From NCBI RefSeq assembly GCF_003987855.1, contig NZ_RXIZ01000021.1:1-52492 (forward strand): 52,492 nt of DNA, read 5' to 3'. This DNA is from Hyphomicrobium sp. (GTDB lineage: Bacteria; Pseudomonadota; Alphaproteobacteria; Rhizobiales; Hyphomicrobiaceae). Positions 8,190 through 16,705 of the stretch are shown here, piece after piece. Below the pieces are notes generated by a model, which worked only from the letters and a program-made list of their open reading frames with translations, did no database searches and was not told where the DNA came from. Made by a program: the position numbers and the translations under genes. Within the stretch, counting starts at the first letter, position 1. Each line of letters opens with the position of its first letter.

Positions 8190-8527
8190 TAGGCCGCCTC
8201 CTCCAATTCCATCGATTTGATATTGAGCTCTTCGCCGCCGATCAGGTCGACTTCGCGACTGCCGCAAGGGCACGGCGAATAGAGCGAGGGCGCGACAAAC
8301 TCCGAGCCGCACGAACGACAGCGCCCGCGCCCCTCTACTGCACGAATATCGAGGCGGGCACCGTCCACCGGCGTTTCAGCGGAAATCACACCGAAGCAGA
8401 AGGCGATGGCGTCAGCCATAACGCCGGAAAGCGCTCCAACTTCGAGTGTAACGGCACGAACGCGGCGGCCCCGGGCAGCTTCGGATACGATTGCCACGAT
8501 ATTTCGCGTGATGCTGAGTTCGTGCAT
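8189..8527 (-). CDS. hypA: Hydrogenase nickel metallochaperone HypA
   Basis: A 112-residue HypA. The invariant N-terminus MHELS provides the Ni ligand His2. A C-terminal zinc ribbon carries CRSC and CPC pairs, so the second pair is compressed to C-x-C (CPCGS) where many HypA proteins have C-x2-C. It works with HypB to load Ni into apo-HupL. It overlaps hypB by one base (TAATG), indicating translational coupling. It lies 60 bp downstream of hupE. Confidence 0.95.
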   Translation of the reverse strand: MHELSITRNIVAIVSEAARGRRVRAVTLEVGALSGVMADAIAFCFGVISAETPVDGARLDIRAVEGRGRCRSCGSEFVAPSLYSPCPCGSREVDLIGGEELNIKSMELEEAA

Positions 8528-8587
8528 TGCCAGCCACTCCTGTTTGACGGCGCAGCTACGGATTTAGGCTGCGCCGCCCTTCGAAAC

Positions 8588-9193
8588 TCAGGTAGCGAGC
8601 CACCCCGCGAGAATAGACACGCCAGCGATAGCTCCGGCCGTGCCCGCACATCTCTTCAGGATCGTCGCGGGAGTTTCTCCAAGTCGGTCGAGGCTCAGCC
8701 CGAGAGCGATACCGGTTATGTGGAGAAGCGCGGTCGCGCAAACGAAACCCGCGGCATAAGGAAGAAAGCTGATGCCCAGACCGATCCCCTCTGAGCCGTG
8801 CGCGTGGCCGTGAAAGACAGCAAAGATGCCTACGAGCGCCATCGCGGCAATCGTTGGCAGCCTGACGCCGAGAGCAATGGCCAATCCCATGGCGACAACG
8901 GAAATGCCGATACCTTCTTCGACCATGGGCAACGGCCAGCCGCAATAGCCGAGCGCACCGCCAAAGATCATCGTGCCGACGAAGGCCGAAGGGACAAGCC
9001 AGATTGCAGCGCCGCCGAGGTTCACGGCAAACAAGCCTACGGCAACCATGGCCAGCACATGATCAATGCCGCTCAGCGGATGCATGAAGCCGCGGCTGAA
9101 AGTATCGACGGGTCCCACCCCGACGTGTGCGAACGCAGGTCCGGCGGTCATAAGGATCATGGCGCCTGCGAGCAGTGGCAATTTCCTTAGCAT
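8588..9193 (-). CDS. hupE: HupE/UreJ family membrane nickel protein
   Basis: The start at 9193 is chosen because GGGAG lies 7 bp upstream and a signal peptide follows at once (MLRKLPLLAGAMILMTAGPAFA, shown as two parts MLRKLPLLAGAM and ILMTAGPAFA). An ATG at 9232 would add 13 residues. The mature protein opens with HVGVG and carries the HPLSGIDHVLAM motif of HupE/UreJ, with His and Asp proposed to bind nickel. About six further membrane helices follow. HupE proteins are linked to nickel uptake for hydrogenase or urease. The gene sits between hypE and hypA in the operon. Confidence 0.9.
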   Translation of the reverse strand: MLRKLPLLAGAMILMTAGPAFAHVGVGPVDTFSRGFMHPLSGIDHVLAMVAVGLFAVNLGGAAIWLVPSAFVGTMIFGGALGYCGWPLPMVEEGIGISVVAMGLAIALGVRLPTIAAMALVGIFAVFHGHAHGSEGIGLGISFLPYAAGFVCATALLHITGIALGLSLDRLGETPATILKRCAGTAGAIAGVSILAGWLAT

Positions 9194-9225
9194 GGCATTT
9201 CTCCCGATAGAGGTTTCTTTAGACA

Positions 9226-10296
9226 TCAACAAATTCTTGGAAGCTGCTCGCCGACCAGCATGTCGACGATGCGCACGCCGCCGAATACCGTGCGCATCGT
9301 GACACGACCGGGCTCCCCTCGACCCACTTCACCGATGATCTCAGCATCCTGTCCCAATGGGTCGGAACGCAGAGCCCGAAGTGCGGCATCGGCCTCCTCG
9401 GGCGGAACGACCGCAACGAGCTTGCCTTCATTGGCGATATAAAGCGGGTCTAGTCCCAGGATCTCACAAAATCCCTTCACCTCAGGCCGTATCGGTGTGT
9501 GCTCCTCGTCGACTGAGATTGAGACACCAGACGCATCAGCAATCTCGTTCAGCACAGTTGCGATGCCGCCGCGCGTCGCGTCGCGGATCGCGCGGGTGTT
9601 TGGCGCAGCTTTGAGAAGGTCTGCAATCAAACCATGAAGCGATGCGCAATCACTCACGATTGGGCTATCGAGCGCCATGTCCCCTCGGGCGCCTAGGATA
9701 GCGGCCCCGTGATCGCCAAGAAGGCCGTTGACGAGGACGACGTCGCCGGGCCTTGCACGATCGACGCCGAGGGAGATGCATTCGGCGATAACGCCTATGC
9801 CGGTCGTCGTCAGGAATACCTTATCGCAGGCACCTTTATGGACGACCTTCGTATCGCCGGTGACGATCCTAACGCCGGCGGCTCGCGCCGTCTCGGCCAT
9901 CGAGCGGGCAATTTTTCGCAGAAGATCGACGGAAACGCCTTCCTCGATGATGGCCGCGCAGGAGATGTAGAGCGGCTTGGCGCCGCCAACCGCCAGATCA
10001 TTGATGGTGCCGCAGATCGCAAGCTTTCCGATGTCACCGCCAGGAAAGAAGAGCGGGTCCACGACGAACGCATCGGTCGTGAAGGCGATGCGGTCTCCAA
10101 GCTTGGTCAAGCTAAGAAGGTCTATACGCGCTTGGTCTTCAAGTGCGCTGGCGCCTTCGCCGTCGAACACCGAAATGAATACATCATCGATGAGGTCTTT
10201 CATCGCCTTGCCGCCACCGCCATGTGCCAGCGTGACGTTCGGTACTGAGACGGTGCCCAGCCTTCGCTTTGCCCGGCTGATCGGGATGACGTTCAT
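9226..10296 (-). CDS. hypE: Hydrogenase maturation factor HypE
   Basis: A 356-residue HypE that dehydrates a thiocarboxamide on its C-terminal Cys to a thiocyanate for the Fe(CN)2CO cofactor. The start at 10296 overlaps the hypD stop by four bases (ATGA). It shows the AIR-synthase-like pattern: LAHGGGGKAMKDLID near the N-terminus, FTTDAFVV, GTINDLAVGGA, and RDATRGGIATVLNEIA. It ends in the invariant PRIC, so the acceptor Cys is intact. The longer upstream reading frame overlapping hypD is not used. Confidence 0.96.
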   Translation of the reverse strand: MNVIPISRAKRRLGTVSVPNVTLAHGGGGKAMKDLIDDVFISVFDGEGASALEDQARIDLLSLTKLGDRIAFTTDAFVVDPLFFPGGDIGKLAICGTINDLAVGGAKPLYISCAAIIEEGVSVDLLRKIARSMAETARAAGVRIVTGDTKVVHKGACDKVFLTTTGIGVIAECISLGVDRARPGDVVLVNGLLGDHGAAILGARGDMALDSPIVSDCASLHGLIADLLKAAPNTRAIRDATRGGIATVLNEIADASGVSISVDEEHTPIRPEVKGFCEILGLDPLYIANEGKLVAVVPPEEADAALRALRSDPLGQDAEIIGEVGRGEPGRVTMRTVFGGVRIVDMLVGEQLPRIC

Positions 10297-11423
10297 GATG
10301 CCACCGCCTGTTTTTTGATTCCGCCATATTGGTAGTAAGCAGCACAGGCACCTTCGGAAGATACCATCAGCGCGCCGAGCGGCGTCTCGGGCGTGCATGC
10401 GGTGCCGAAAACTTGGCATTGCCAGGGCTTGATCAATCCCTTCAGGACGCCACCACATTGGCACGCGTGTGGATCGGCGACTTTCAGATGGGGCATGGCG
10501 AATTTTCGTTCGGCATCGTATTGCGCATAGGCGTCGCGAATGCGCACGCCGGAGTGCTCGATGGAGCCGAGGCCTCTCCATTCAAAGAATTCGCGCAACT
10601 CGTAGACCTTGTAGACGGCATCGAGTGCTTGCGCATTTCCCTCTTCCGGAACGATGCGCGTATATTGGTTTTCGATCTCGGCGCGGCCGTCCTTGATCTG
10701 CTTCAGGACCATCCAGATCGACTGCAAAACGTCGAGCGGCTCGAATCCAGCGACGACCATCGGCCGATTGTAGTAATGGGCGACGAATTCGTAGGGGTTT
10801 GTTCCGATTACCATCGAAACGTGGCCCGGCCCGAGGAAACCGTCGATCTGCATGTCGGGATCGTCGAGGATTGCTTTAATCGTTGGCACGATCGTGATGT
10901 GATTGCAGAACACTGAAAAGTTCGTGACGCCCTCTGCCTCCGCTTGCAGGATCGTCAAAGCCGTCGAGGGCATCGTCGTTTCAAAGCCGATGCCGAAGAA
11001 CACGACCTCACGATTTGGATTCTTGCGGGCTAAGGCAAGTGCGTCCATCGGCGAATAGACCATGCGGATATCGGCACCGCTGGCCTTGGCCTGCAACAGG
11101 CTCTTGCGCGAGCCAGGAACGCGCATGGCATCTCCGAAGGTTGTGCAGATAACATTCGGCTGCTCGGCGACCGCGACGCAATCGTCAATGCGCCCCATCG
11201 GCAGCACGCAAACGGGACAACCCGGTCCATGAACAAGCTCGATTTCCTTAGGCAGCATGCCTTCGATGCCGTAGCGGAAAATGGAATGCGTGTGGCCGCC
11301 ACAGACCTCCATGATCGCGATGGGTCGGTCCTTAGCGATATCGATCTCGCTGACGAGCGCCGCTATTTCCTTGACCAATGATTTGGCCCTGTCGCGATCG
11401 CGAAATTCATCGACGTACTTCAT
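10293..11423 (-). CDS. hypD: Hydrogenase Fe(CN)2CO assembly scaffold HypD
   Basis: A 376-residue HypD, a [4Fe-4S] protein on which the Fe(CN)2CO unit is built together with HypC and HypE. Conserved motifs are MEVCGGHTHS, HGPGCPVCVLP with the redox Cys pair, FGIGFETT, GPGHVS, and the C-terminal Cys set CQCGG, WQCQVFG, ACTPETPLG. Full length. Thirty-three bases separate it from hypC, and it overlaps hypE by four. Confidence 0.96.
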   Translation of the reverse strand: MKYVDEFRDRDRAKSLVKEIAALVSEIDIAKDRPIAIMEVCGGHTHSIFRYGIEGMLPKEIELVHGPGCPVCVLPMGRIDDCVAVAEQPNVICTTFGDAMRVPGSRKSLLQAKASGADIRMVYSPMDALALARKNPNREVVFFGIGFETTMPSTALTILQAEAEGVTNFSVFCNHITIVPTIKAILDDPDMQIDGFLGPGHVSMVIGTNPYEFVAHYYNRPMVVAGFEPLDVLQSIWMVLKQIKDGRAEIENQYTRIVPEEGNAQALDAVYKVYELREFFEWRGLGSIEHSGVRIRDAYAQYDAERKFAMPHLKVADPHACQCGGVLKGLIKPWQCQVFGTACTPETPLGALMVSSEGACAAYYQYGGIKKQAVAS

Positions 11424-11456
11424 CCCGACTCTCCCGGCAGTGTATTTGTTATCTTG

Positions 11457-11738
11457 CTATCGCAGTCCTGAAGAGCGCATCGCCTCCATCTCGGCTTGGG
11501 CTTCGCCGAGTTCGCGTAGGATTTTCAGCGTTTCGGCTGCTTCAGCCTCATCGATGCGACTCATGGCAAATCCGACGTGGATAAGGACCCAGGCGCCGAC
11601 GCAGGAGCTGACCGGGTTCGCCTCGTCGACGATGCACGCGACGTTCACTTGGCGCTTGATGCCGCTGACGTCCACGGTCGCCAGTTTCTTATCCGCATCG
11701 TCAATCTTTACGATGCGTCCTGGAATGCCGAGACACAT
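11457..11738 (-). CDS. hypC: Hydrogenase maturation chaperone HypC
   Basis: A 93-residue HypC starting at ATG 11736-11738 with the invariant MCLGIPG, whose Cys2 binds the iron cofactor and the large subunit. The OB-like body (VDVSGIKRQVNVACIVD, HVGFAMSRIDEAEA) is typical, with a C-terminal helix. The start lies 31 bp inside the end of hypF, so the two are coupled. HypC partners HypD in the next gene. Confidence 0.95.
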   Translation of the reverse strand: MCLGIPGRIVKIDDADKKLATVDVSGIKRQVNVACIVDEANPVSSCVGAWVLIHVGFAMSRIDEAEAAETLKILRELGEAQAEMEAMRSSGLR

Positions 11739-14164
11739 GGCGTCGATCCTCCGGCTTTCTTGTTCTTGCATTCTATGAGTTGGGCGGCTGCGATCGCCGC
11801 CTGACCGAGCGATAGTCCTCCGTCTCCCGACGGCACGTTGGCTTGGGTGAGAACTTTGAAATCCATCGATTCCAGACGGGCGGTAACCTGCTCGAGTAGA
11901 ACACGGTTGTGGAAGCAGCCACCAGACAGAGCGACGGTGTCGAAGCGCGGCCCTGCTTCGCTGTCGCGCGCTACGAGCTTCTCGCACATCGCGGATATGA
12001 CGCGAGCCAATCCCCGATGGAAACGTGCCGCCATGATACCGACGGGCGTTTTCAGAATGAGATCGCCAAGGATGGCGTTCCATGCTGCGAGCGGTTCTAC
12101 ATAGGGGAGCCGCGACCCCTTGAGGTTCGGGATGGTGAATGGGTAAGCGAGCGCTTCATCTTCATTCCAAAGCGCCTCACGATCGACGGCGGCTTCGAGC
12201 ATGGCGGCCGCTTCCCCCTCGTAGCCTTGCCGTTCGAAGCACAGGCCCATAGCTGCGGCGGCAGCGTCGAACAAACGCCCGCAAGACGAGGCTTTCGGTG
12301 AATTGACGCCGGCCTGCAGCATAGATTCGATTATCTCACGCGGCTTACTTTCGAGCAGATGGAAGATCTCAAGATCCGCAAAGTTCATCGCCAAGAACGA
12401 CCAGCCCATTTCGGCCGTTAGATGAGCGTAGAGATTGCGCCAAGGCTCGCGCGAGGCCGCGTCGCCTCCGATCATAGCAACGGGCTTGAACGTCCCCAGG
12501 CGTTCAAAGTGCCGATAGTCCGCAAGCAAAAATTCGCCGCCCCAGATTCCCCCGTCCGCACCGTAGCCGAGGCCGTCGAGCGAGATGCCGAGCACGCGAC
12601 CGCCATCTAACGGCCAACCGTTCTCAACGAGGCAGCTTGCGACGTGAGCGTGATGGTGTTGAACCTCGATGAGCGGCACGCCGAGACTGCGGCACATGCT
12701 TTCTGCGTGGCTCTTGCTGCTATATCCGGGATGGCGATCGCAGACGATGGCAGTCGGCGCCACGTCGGTCATGTCCCGGTAAAGGTTTATCGACCTGGTG
12801 TAATCATCAAACGTCCGCGCGTCGACTAGGTCGCCGATGTGCTGGGACAAAACTGCGCTTCCGGATTTGACGATGCAGAATGTGTTTTTCAAATCCCCGC
12901 CGGCGGCGAAGAGTTCAGGCGCTTGCTCGAAGCCTCGTGGCAGCCCGATGGCGGCCGGCGCGTAACCCCGCGAACGACGCAGAACTCTCGTCTTCCCCGC
13001 GGAATTCTGAACAACGGAGTCATCCACTCGGTTCAGTATGTCCCTGTCATGGGCAAGAACGTACGTCGCAATGCCTGAGAGCTCTTCTTGAGCGGCGACA
13101 TCGTCGATCACTTGCGGGGCATCGGAACAGTTTCCAGAGGTCATCACGACCGGGCGAGACATGCGCCGAAGGAGAAGCGCATGCAACGGCGTGTTGGGAA
13201 GCATGAATCCGAGCGTGCGTAGCCCGGGCGCGATGACCTCCGGAAGGGGCGCGCTGCCAGACGCGTCCAACAAGACGATTGGTGCACAAGCACTCTTTAG
13301 AACCGCTTCATCTTCAGCCGTTACGGTCACATAGCGTCTGATAACCTCGAGGTCGCGCGCCATGAGCGCAAACGGCTTGCGGTCGCGATGTTTCCGTTCC
13401 CGGAGGCTCTCTACCGCGTCGACGCGCGTGGCGTCGCAGGCGAGCTGATAGCCGCCTAGCCCCTTGATGGCGACAATCTCTCCCTTCTGGATAAGTCCCA
13501 AAGCAGCGTCGACCTCATCGAGCATTGAGGCTTGGTCGAAGTTGAATGGCTTACCGTCAAAACGGAAGAGGCGGGCTTTCGGGCCACAAACATGGCATGC
13601 AGTTGCTTCAGCGTGGAACCTGCGGTCCCGGGGATCGCCGTATTCGGCTGCGCAATCGGAACAGAGATCAAAGGCTGCCATACTCGTCGTCAGCCGATCG
13701 TAAGGGACGGACCGAACGATAGAGAGTCGTGGACCGCAATTGGTGCACGTCGTGAAAGGGTATCGGTAACGGCGCGAAAATGGATCGAAGATTTCCCGCT
13801 CACAATCCGCGCAGAGTGCGGCGTCAGGCGCAATCTCGGTGTTGCTCCTGCCTAACGTGCTTTCCGCGATTTCGAAGGTAGCGGGCAATTCCCCCAAGAA
13901 GCGCTGATGCTCGACGGATTGGATCGAAGCAAGCGATGGCGCGCCCATCCGAATTTGGCGGAGAAGCGCTTCGATGGCTGGGTGTTCACCACGTACGCGA
14001 ATAAGAACTCCCTCAGCGTCGTTGCGTACGTATCCCGAGAGTCCAATTTCGCGTGCGGTTCTCCAGACGAACGGACGGAAGCCCACGCCTTGCACGCGGC
14101 CACGTACTCGAATCTCGACGCTCTCGACTGCTGATCCTACATCGATACGGGGGGCGATGTTCAT
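11708..14164 (-). CDS. hypF: Carbamoyltransferase HypF
   Basis: An 818-residue HypF that makes the cyanide ligands from carbamoyl phosphate. The start at 14164 gives a four-base ATGA overlap with the NHL gene. Domains in order are an acylphosphatase-like domain (VRGRVQGVGFRPF, residues ~15-95), twin zinc fingers (CADCEREI...CTNCGPR and CSDCAAEYG...CHVCGPK), a YrdC-like domain, and a Kae1-like C-terminal domain with the metal motif HHHAHVASCL. Full length. Confidence 0.96.
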   Translation of the reverse strand: MNIAPRIDVGSAVESVEIRVRGRVQGVGFRPFVWRTAREIGLSGYVRNDAEGVLIRVRGEHPAIEALLRQIRMGAPSLASIQSVEHQRFLGELPATFEIAESTLGRSNTEIAPDAALCADCEREIFDPFSRRYRYPFTTCTNCGPRLSIVRSVPYDRLTTSMAAFDLCSDCAAEYGDPRDRRFHAEATACHVCGPKARLFRFDGKPFNFDQASMLDEVDAALGLIQKGEIVAIKGLGGYQLACDATRVDAVESLRERKHRDRKPFALMARDLEVIRRYVTVTAEDEAVLKSACAPIVLLDASGSAPLPEVIAPGLRTLGFMLPNTPLHALLLRRMSRPVVMTSGNCSDAPQVIDDVAAQEELSGIATYVLAHDRDILNRVDDSVVQNSAGKTRVLRRSRGYAPAAIGLPRGFEQAPELFAAGGDLKNTFCIVKSGSAVLSQHIGDLVDARTFDDYTRSINLYRDMTDVAPTAIVCDRHPGYSSKSHAESMCRSLGVPLIEVQHHHAHVASCLVENGWPLDGGRVLGISLDGLGYGADGGIWGGEFLLADYRHFERLGTFKPVAMIGGDAASREPWRNLYAHLTAEMGWSFLAMNFADLEIFHLLESKPREIIESMLQAGVNSPKASSCGRLFDAAAAAMGLCFERQGYEGEAAAMLEAAVDREALWNEDEALAYPFTIPNLKGSRLPYVEPLAAWNAILGDLILKTPVGIMAARFHRGLARVISAMCEKLVARDSEAGPRFDTVALSGGCFHNRVLLEQVTARLESMDFKVLTQANVPSGDGGLSLGQAAIAAAQLIECKNKKAGGSTPCVSAFQDAS

Positions 14165-15354
14165 GATGCAGCGTTCCAAAGAAGAACGCGGTTGTTGCCG
14201 CTGTCGGCGACGATCAGCGTTCGGCCGCAAGCCGCGATTCCGTAAGGCCAACACAGACTATCGCGCCGGGCAGAGCGCCACCTGTTATCGCCTTTGTCCG
14301 AAAATGCCGGCTGGCCGCCCAGGTAGCCGGCGCTGGCGAACATGTGAAGGTCGCCCCGTTCATGTGCGACGATGCGAGAATTCGCTGTATCCGCGATGAC
14401 GATTCGGTCGCCAAGGCAAGCAACGCCGTAAGGCATGTTGAGCGTCGCCGCCGTCGGATAATAAGCGCCGATGTTATGGTCTATTCCCGAGAATGATTTT
14501 TGACCCAGCACGAACGTGCAGGGCGATCCATTTTTTGCCGGAAGCTCGTTCCAGACCATGATGCGATTATTCCCGGCGTCGGCCACAAGCAGGCGGTCAT
14601 CGACGACCGTAACAGCGTGAGGCCATGTCATGCCGATGTCGGCGACCGCTCGGCCGGCATTGCCGTCGCGTGAGATAAAGTCCGTTTCTCCGAGCACCAG
14701 ATCGGCCGGTGTTCCATTGCCGGTCGGGATGCGATTCCATTTCAAGACGCGGCGATTACCGGTATCGGCTACCCAAAGTGCGCCTTGGTCGATGGTCACG
14801 CCGTAGCACCAGTTCAACGTGTCGGCTGCGGCAGAGGCCTCACCGCGGTTTGCAAGAATGCCATCGAAATCGCGTTGGCCGATCACCACGTCTGCCGGTT
14901 GATTGGAGCGCGTGGGCATTCCAATCCAGAGCAAAACGCGGTGGTTCCAGGCATCAGCGACGGCGAGCACATCGCCACTCACGGATACGCCCGTCGGCAC
15001 GTTGAGCGTCGCGGGTCCAGGGTCGCCCTTCGCGTTGCGGCCTTCACTTTCGAAATCCGGCTGGCCGATCAGCATGTCGGCCGGTGCTCCATCGTGAGCA
15101 GGCGCTTTGTTCCAGATCATCAAACGGTGATGGCCGGTATCGGAGACGAAGAGCGGACCTTCTTCGGACGCGAGCGCCGCCCCGCGCGGGCCAAACAGCG
15201 TCGACGGCGAAGGGGCAATCGGATTGACGAGGCCGTCGAGGTTCGAAGCATTCCCTAGAATGACCCTCGCGCCTTCGGATGCCAGAAATGCCGGAGCTTG
15301 GCCGTCCAAGGAAGGGCGCAGCTTTACCGGTGCAAGGGACACGCGCATGATCAT
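14161..15354 (-). CDS. NHL-repeat beta-propeller protein of the hydrogenase operon
   Basis: A 397-residue protein with six visible NHL blades of the form VADTGNRRVLKWNRIP, VADAGNNRIMVWNELP, VADSGNNRVLLWNAAS, each followed by G-x-P-(A)D-x-x-x-G. No signal peptide or heme motif was seen. NHL genes accompany several group 1h and 2a hydrogenase loci, where a scaffold or redox-partner role has been proposed but not shown. It overlaps the NifU-Rieske gene (four bases) and hypF (four bases), so it is made with both. Confidence 0.85.
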   Translation of the reverse strand: MIMRVSLAPVKLRPSLDGQAPAFLASEGARVILGNASNLDGLVNPIAPSPSTLFGPRGAALASEEGPLFVSDTGHHRLMIWNKAPAHDGAPADMLIGQPDFESEGRNAKGDPGPATLNVPTGVSVSGDVLAVADAWNHRVLLWIGMPTRSNQPADVVIGQRDFDGILANRGEASAAADTLNWCYGVTIDQGALWVADTGNRRVLKWNRIPTGNGTPADLVLGETDFISRDGNAGRAVADIGMTWPHAVTVVDDRLLVADAGNNRIMVWNELPAKNGSPCTFVLGQKSFSGIDHNIGAYYPTAATLNMPYGVACLGDRIVIADTANSRIVAHERGDLHMFASAGYLGGQPAFSDKGDNRWRSARRDSLCWPYGIAACGRTLIVADSGNNRVLLWNAAS

Positions 15355-16223
15355 CCCGCCAGCCTCACCTCAACTCGGGCTCCGATCACGCGAACGGCGT
15401 GCGGGCGAAGCTGAACGGTGGGCGCGGTCAAGCATTCGCCGGTCATGAGGTCATACTGAAAGTGATGGAATGGGCAGGTGATGATACCGTCTGCAATCTC
15501 GCCGCCGTCCAACGCCAGACCCAAATGCGCGCACGCGTTTTCGAAGCACGTCACGATCGAGCCGCGGCGAGAGAGTAGAATTCGCTCGCCCTCGATGATC
15601 TGGGACGTCACACCGCCTTCCGGAATTTCGGAGAGACGCGCCGCGTAGTGCCAAGTCCCGCCCGAGACGTTTGCAAATGGACTGACGAATCGCAGACTTC
15701 CGGCCTCGGCGTTCCCGTTCGCCGAGGACTTAACCTGCAGGATCTCAGTTATTTCCGGGCAGGCGTCTTCAACAGCCTTCTTAACGCCGGCGTGAAACGT
15801 CAGCGCCGAGGCGGGACAGCCGTCGCAAGAGCCGACGAAGCGAACTTCAATCGACGGCGGCGCGACGCTGATCAATTCGACGTCGCCACCGTGAGAGGCG
15901 AGCATCGGTCGAATGCTTTCAAGCGCCGATTCAACGCGCTCCGTGAGGCTCGGCTTGATGATGTTGTGGCGGCGTAAGACGCTGTAGACGACATCGTCGG
16001 CAACTGCCGTCTTCATTGCCTTAAGGGCCGCAGGATCCCGCTTTAACGCGGTCACGAGACGGCGGAGCGCTTCGGCATTCAAAGCTTCGATGGCACGGCC
16101 ATAGGCAGTCGCGGCGGCACGTGGAGCTTCATCCCAGCCTTCGAAGATCATCTCCAAACGCTCGATATCACCGACGAAGTCGACGATACCGCTTTTGATC
16201 TCGACGGCCTCGACTGCTGCCAT
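15351..16223 (-). CDS. NifU C-domain / Rieske fusion iron-sulfur protein (HucE/HhyE-like)
   Basis: A 290-residue protein with an N-terminal helical region (1-95), a NifU C-terminal type domain with C133-x2-C136 (GSCDGCPAS), and a Rieske domain (175-290) with C231-x-H233 and C250-x2-H253. The Rieske centre should hold a [2Fe-2S] cluster and the NifU pair can bridge another cluster. Related proteins (HucE, HhyE) are encoded with mycobacterial H2-scavenging hydrogenases and are proposed electron acceptors. No membrane anchor is visible, but two tiny membrane proteins are encoded just upstream in the operon. Confidence 0.88.
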   Translation of the reverse strand: MAAVEAVEIKSGIVDFVGDIERLEMIFEGWDEAPRAAATAYGRAIEALNAEALRRLVTALKRDPAALKAMKTAVADDVVYSVLRRHNIIKPSLTERVESALESIRPMLASHGGDVELISVAPPSIEVRFVGSCDGCPASALTFHAGVKKAVEDACPEITEILQVKSSANGNAEAGSLRFVSPFANVSGGTWHYAARLSEIPEGGVTSQIIEGERILLSRRGSIVTCFENACAHLGLALDGGEIADGIITCPFHHFQYDLMTGECLTAPTVQLRPHAVRVIGARVEVRLAG

Positions 16224-16228
16224 GACAA

Positions 16229-16456
16229 TTACCGATATCTAAGATCGCGAAAGAGACGCGGCTGCAGCGCGCCGCCCAGGAAGCCCGCAACTGCCGCTGA
16301 TGCCCAATAGGGAAGGCCGGCCACTCTCGCCGCCAGGACGAAGCAGAGCGCAGCGAAGATAATTCCGATTGCAAGTTGCATGTAGGCTCGCGTGGGCTCA
16401 GCAAAAAGCTGGCCACGGAAGAAGAGCCCAATCGCATTTCGAACCATCTCAAACAT
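16229..16456 (-). CDS. Small membrane protein of the hydrogenase operon, 75 residues
   Basis: Starts at MFEMVRNAIGLFFRGQLF (ATG at 16454-16456). The body has one long or two short membrane helices (YMQLAIGIIFAALCFVLAARV and YWASAAVAGFLGGAL) separated by a short turn, and a basic tail RLFRDLRYR. It lies 5 bp before the NifU-Rieske gene. No named family was recognised. Position and topology suggest a membrane anchor or quinone-side partner for the soluble redox proteins, but that is inference. Confidence 0.7.
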   Translation of the reverse strand: MFEMVRNAIGLFFRGQLFAEPTRAYMQLAIGIIFAALCFVLAARVAGLPYWASAAVAGFLGGALQPRLFRDLRYR

Positions 16457-16463
16457 TCTGGTC

Positions 16464-16673
16464 TTACCCAATGAAAGCGGAAACGATGATGCCGATGAGA
16501 ACGCCTGCTGTTCCAGCGACGACGCCGTAGAACGAGCCCATGTAAGCCGCCAGTTCGGTTCCAAGAGCCTTGCCGCCCGTCAGCACGCCGCCAAAAGCGC
16601 CGCCGGCGAGCGATGAGACGAATCCGACGACGAGAGCGAGAACGGCGGCTTCTATCGGGATATTTCCAATCAT
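16464..16673 (-). CDS. Small Gly-rich membrane protein of the hydrogenase operon, 69 residues
   Basis: A 69-residue protein that is almost wholly hydrophobic. Helix 1 is AAVLALVVGFVSSLAGGAFGG, then a GGKALGTELAAY linker, then helix 2 VVAGTAGVLIGIIVSAFIG. It is rich in small residues (Gly, Ala), which favours tight helix packing or oligomers. It is a candidate analogue of the membrane scaffold HucM of the mycobacterial Huc complex, but no sequence identity is claimed. Seven bases separate it from the next small membrane gene. Confidence 0.7.
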   Translation of the reverse strand: MIGNIPIEAAVLALVVGFVSSLAGGAFGGVLTGGKALGTELAAYMGSFYGVVAGTAGVLIGIIVSAFIG

Positions 16674-16705
16674 TGATCTCGTCTCCTTCGCGTACTTCTT
16701 ATTGG

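Noticed and set aside
7959-8192. Met/Val-rich 77-residue frame that looks like a membrane protein
   Set aside because: It is the exact antisense of the histidine-rich tract of hypB. CAC/CAT repeats read backwards give Val/Met runs.
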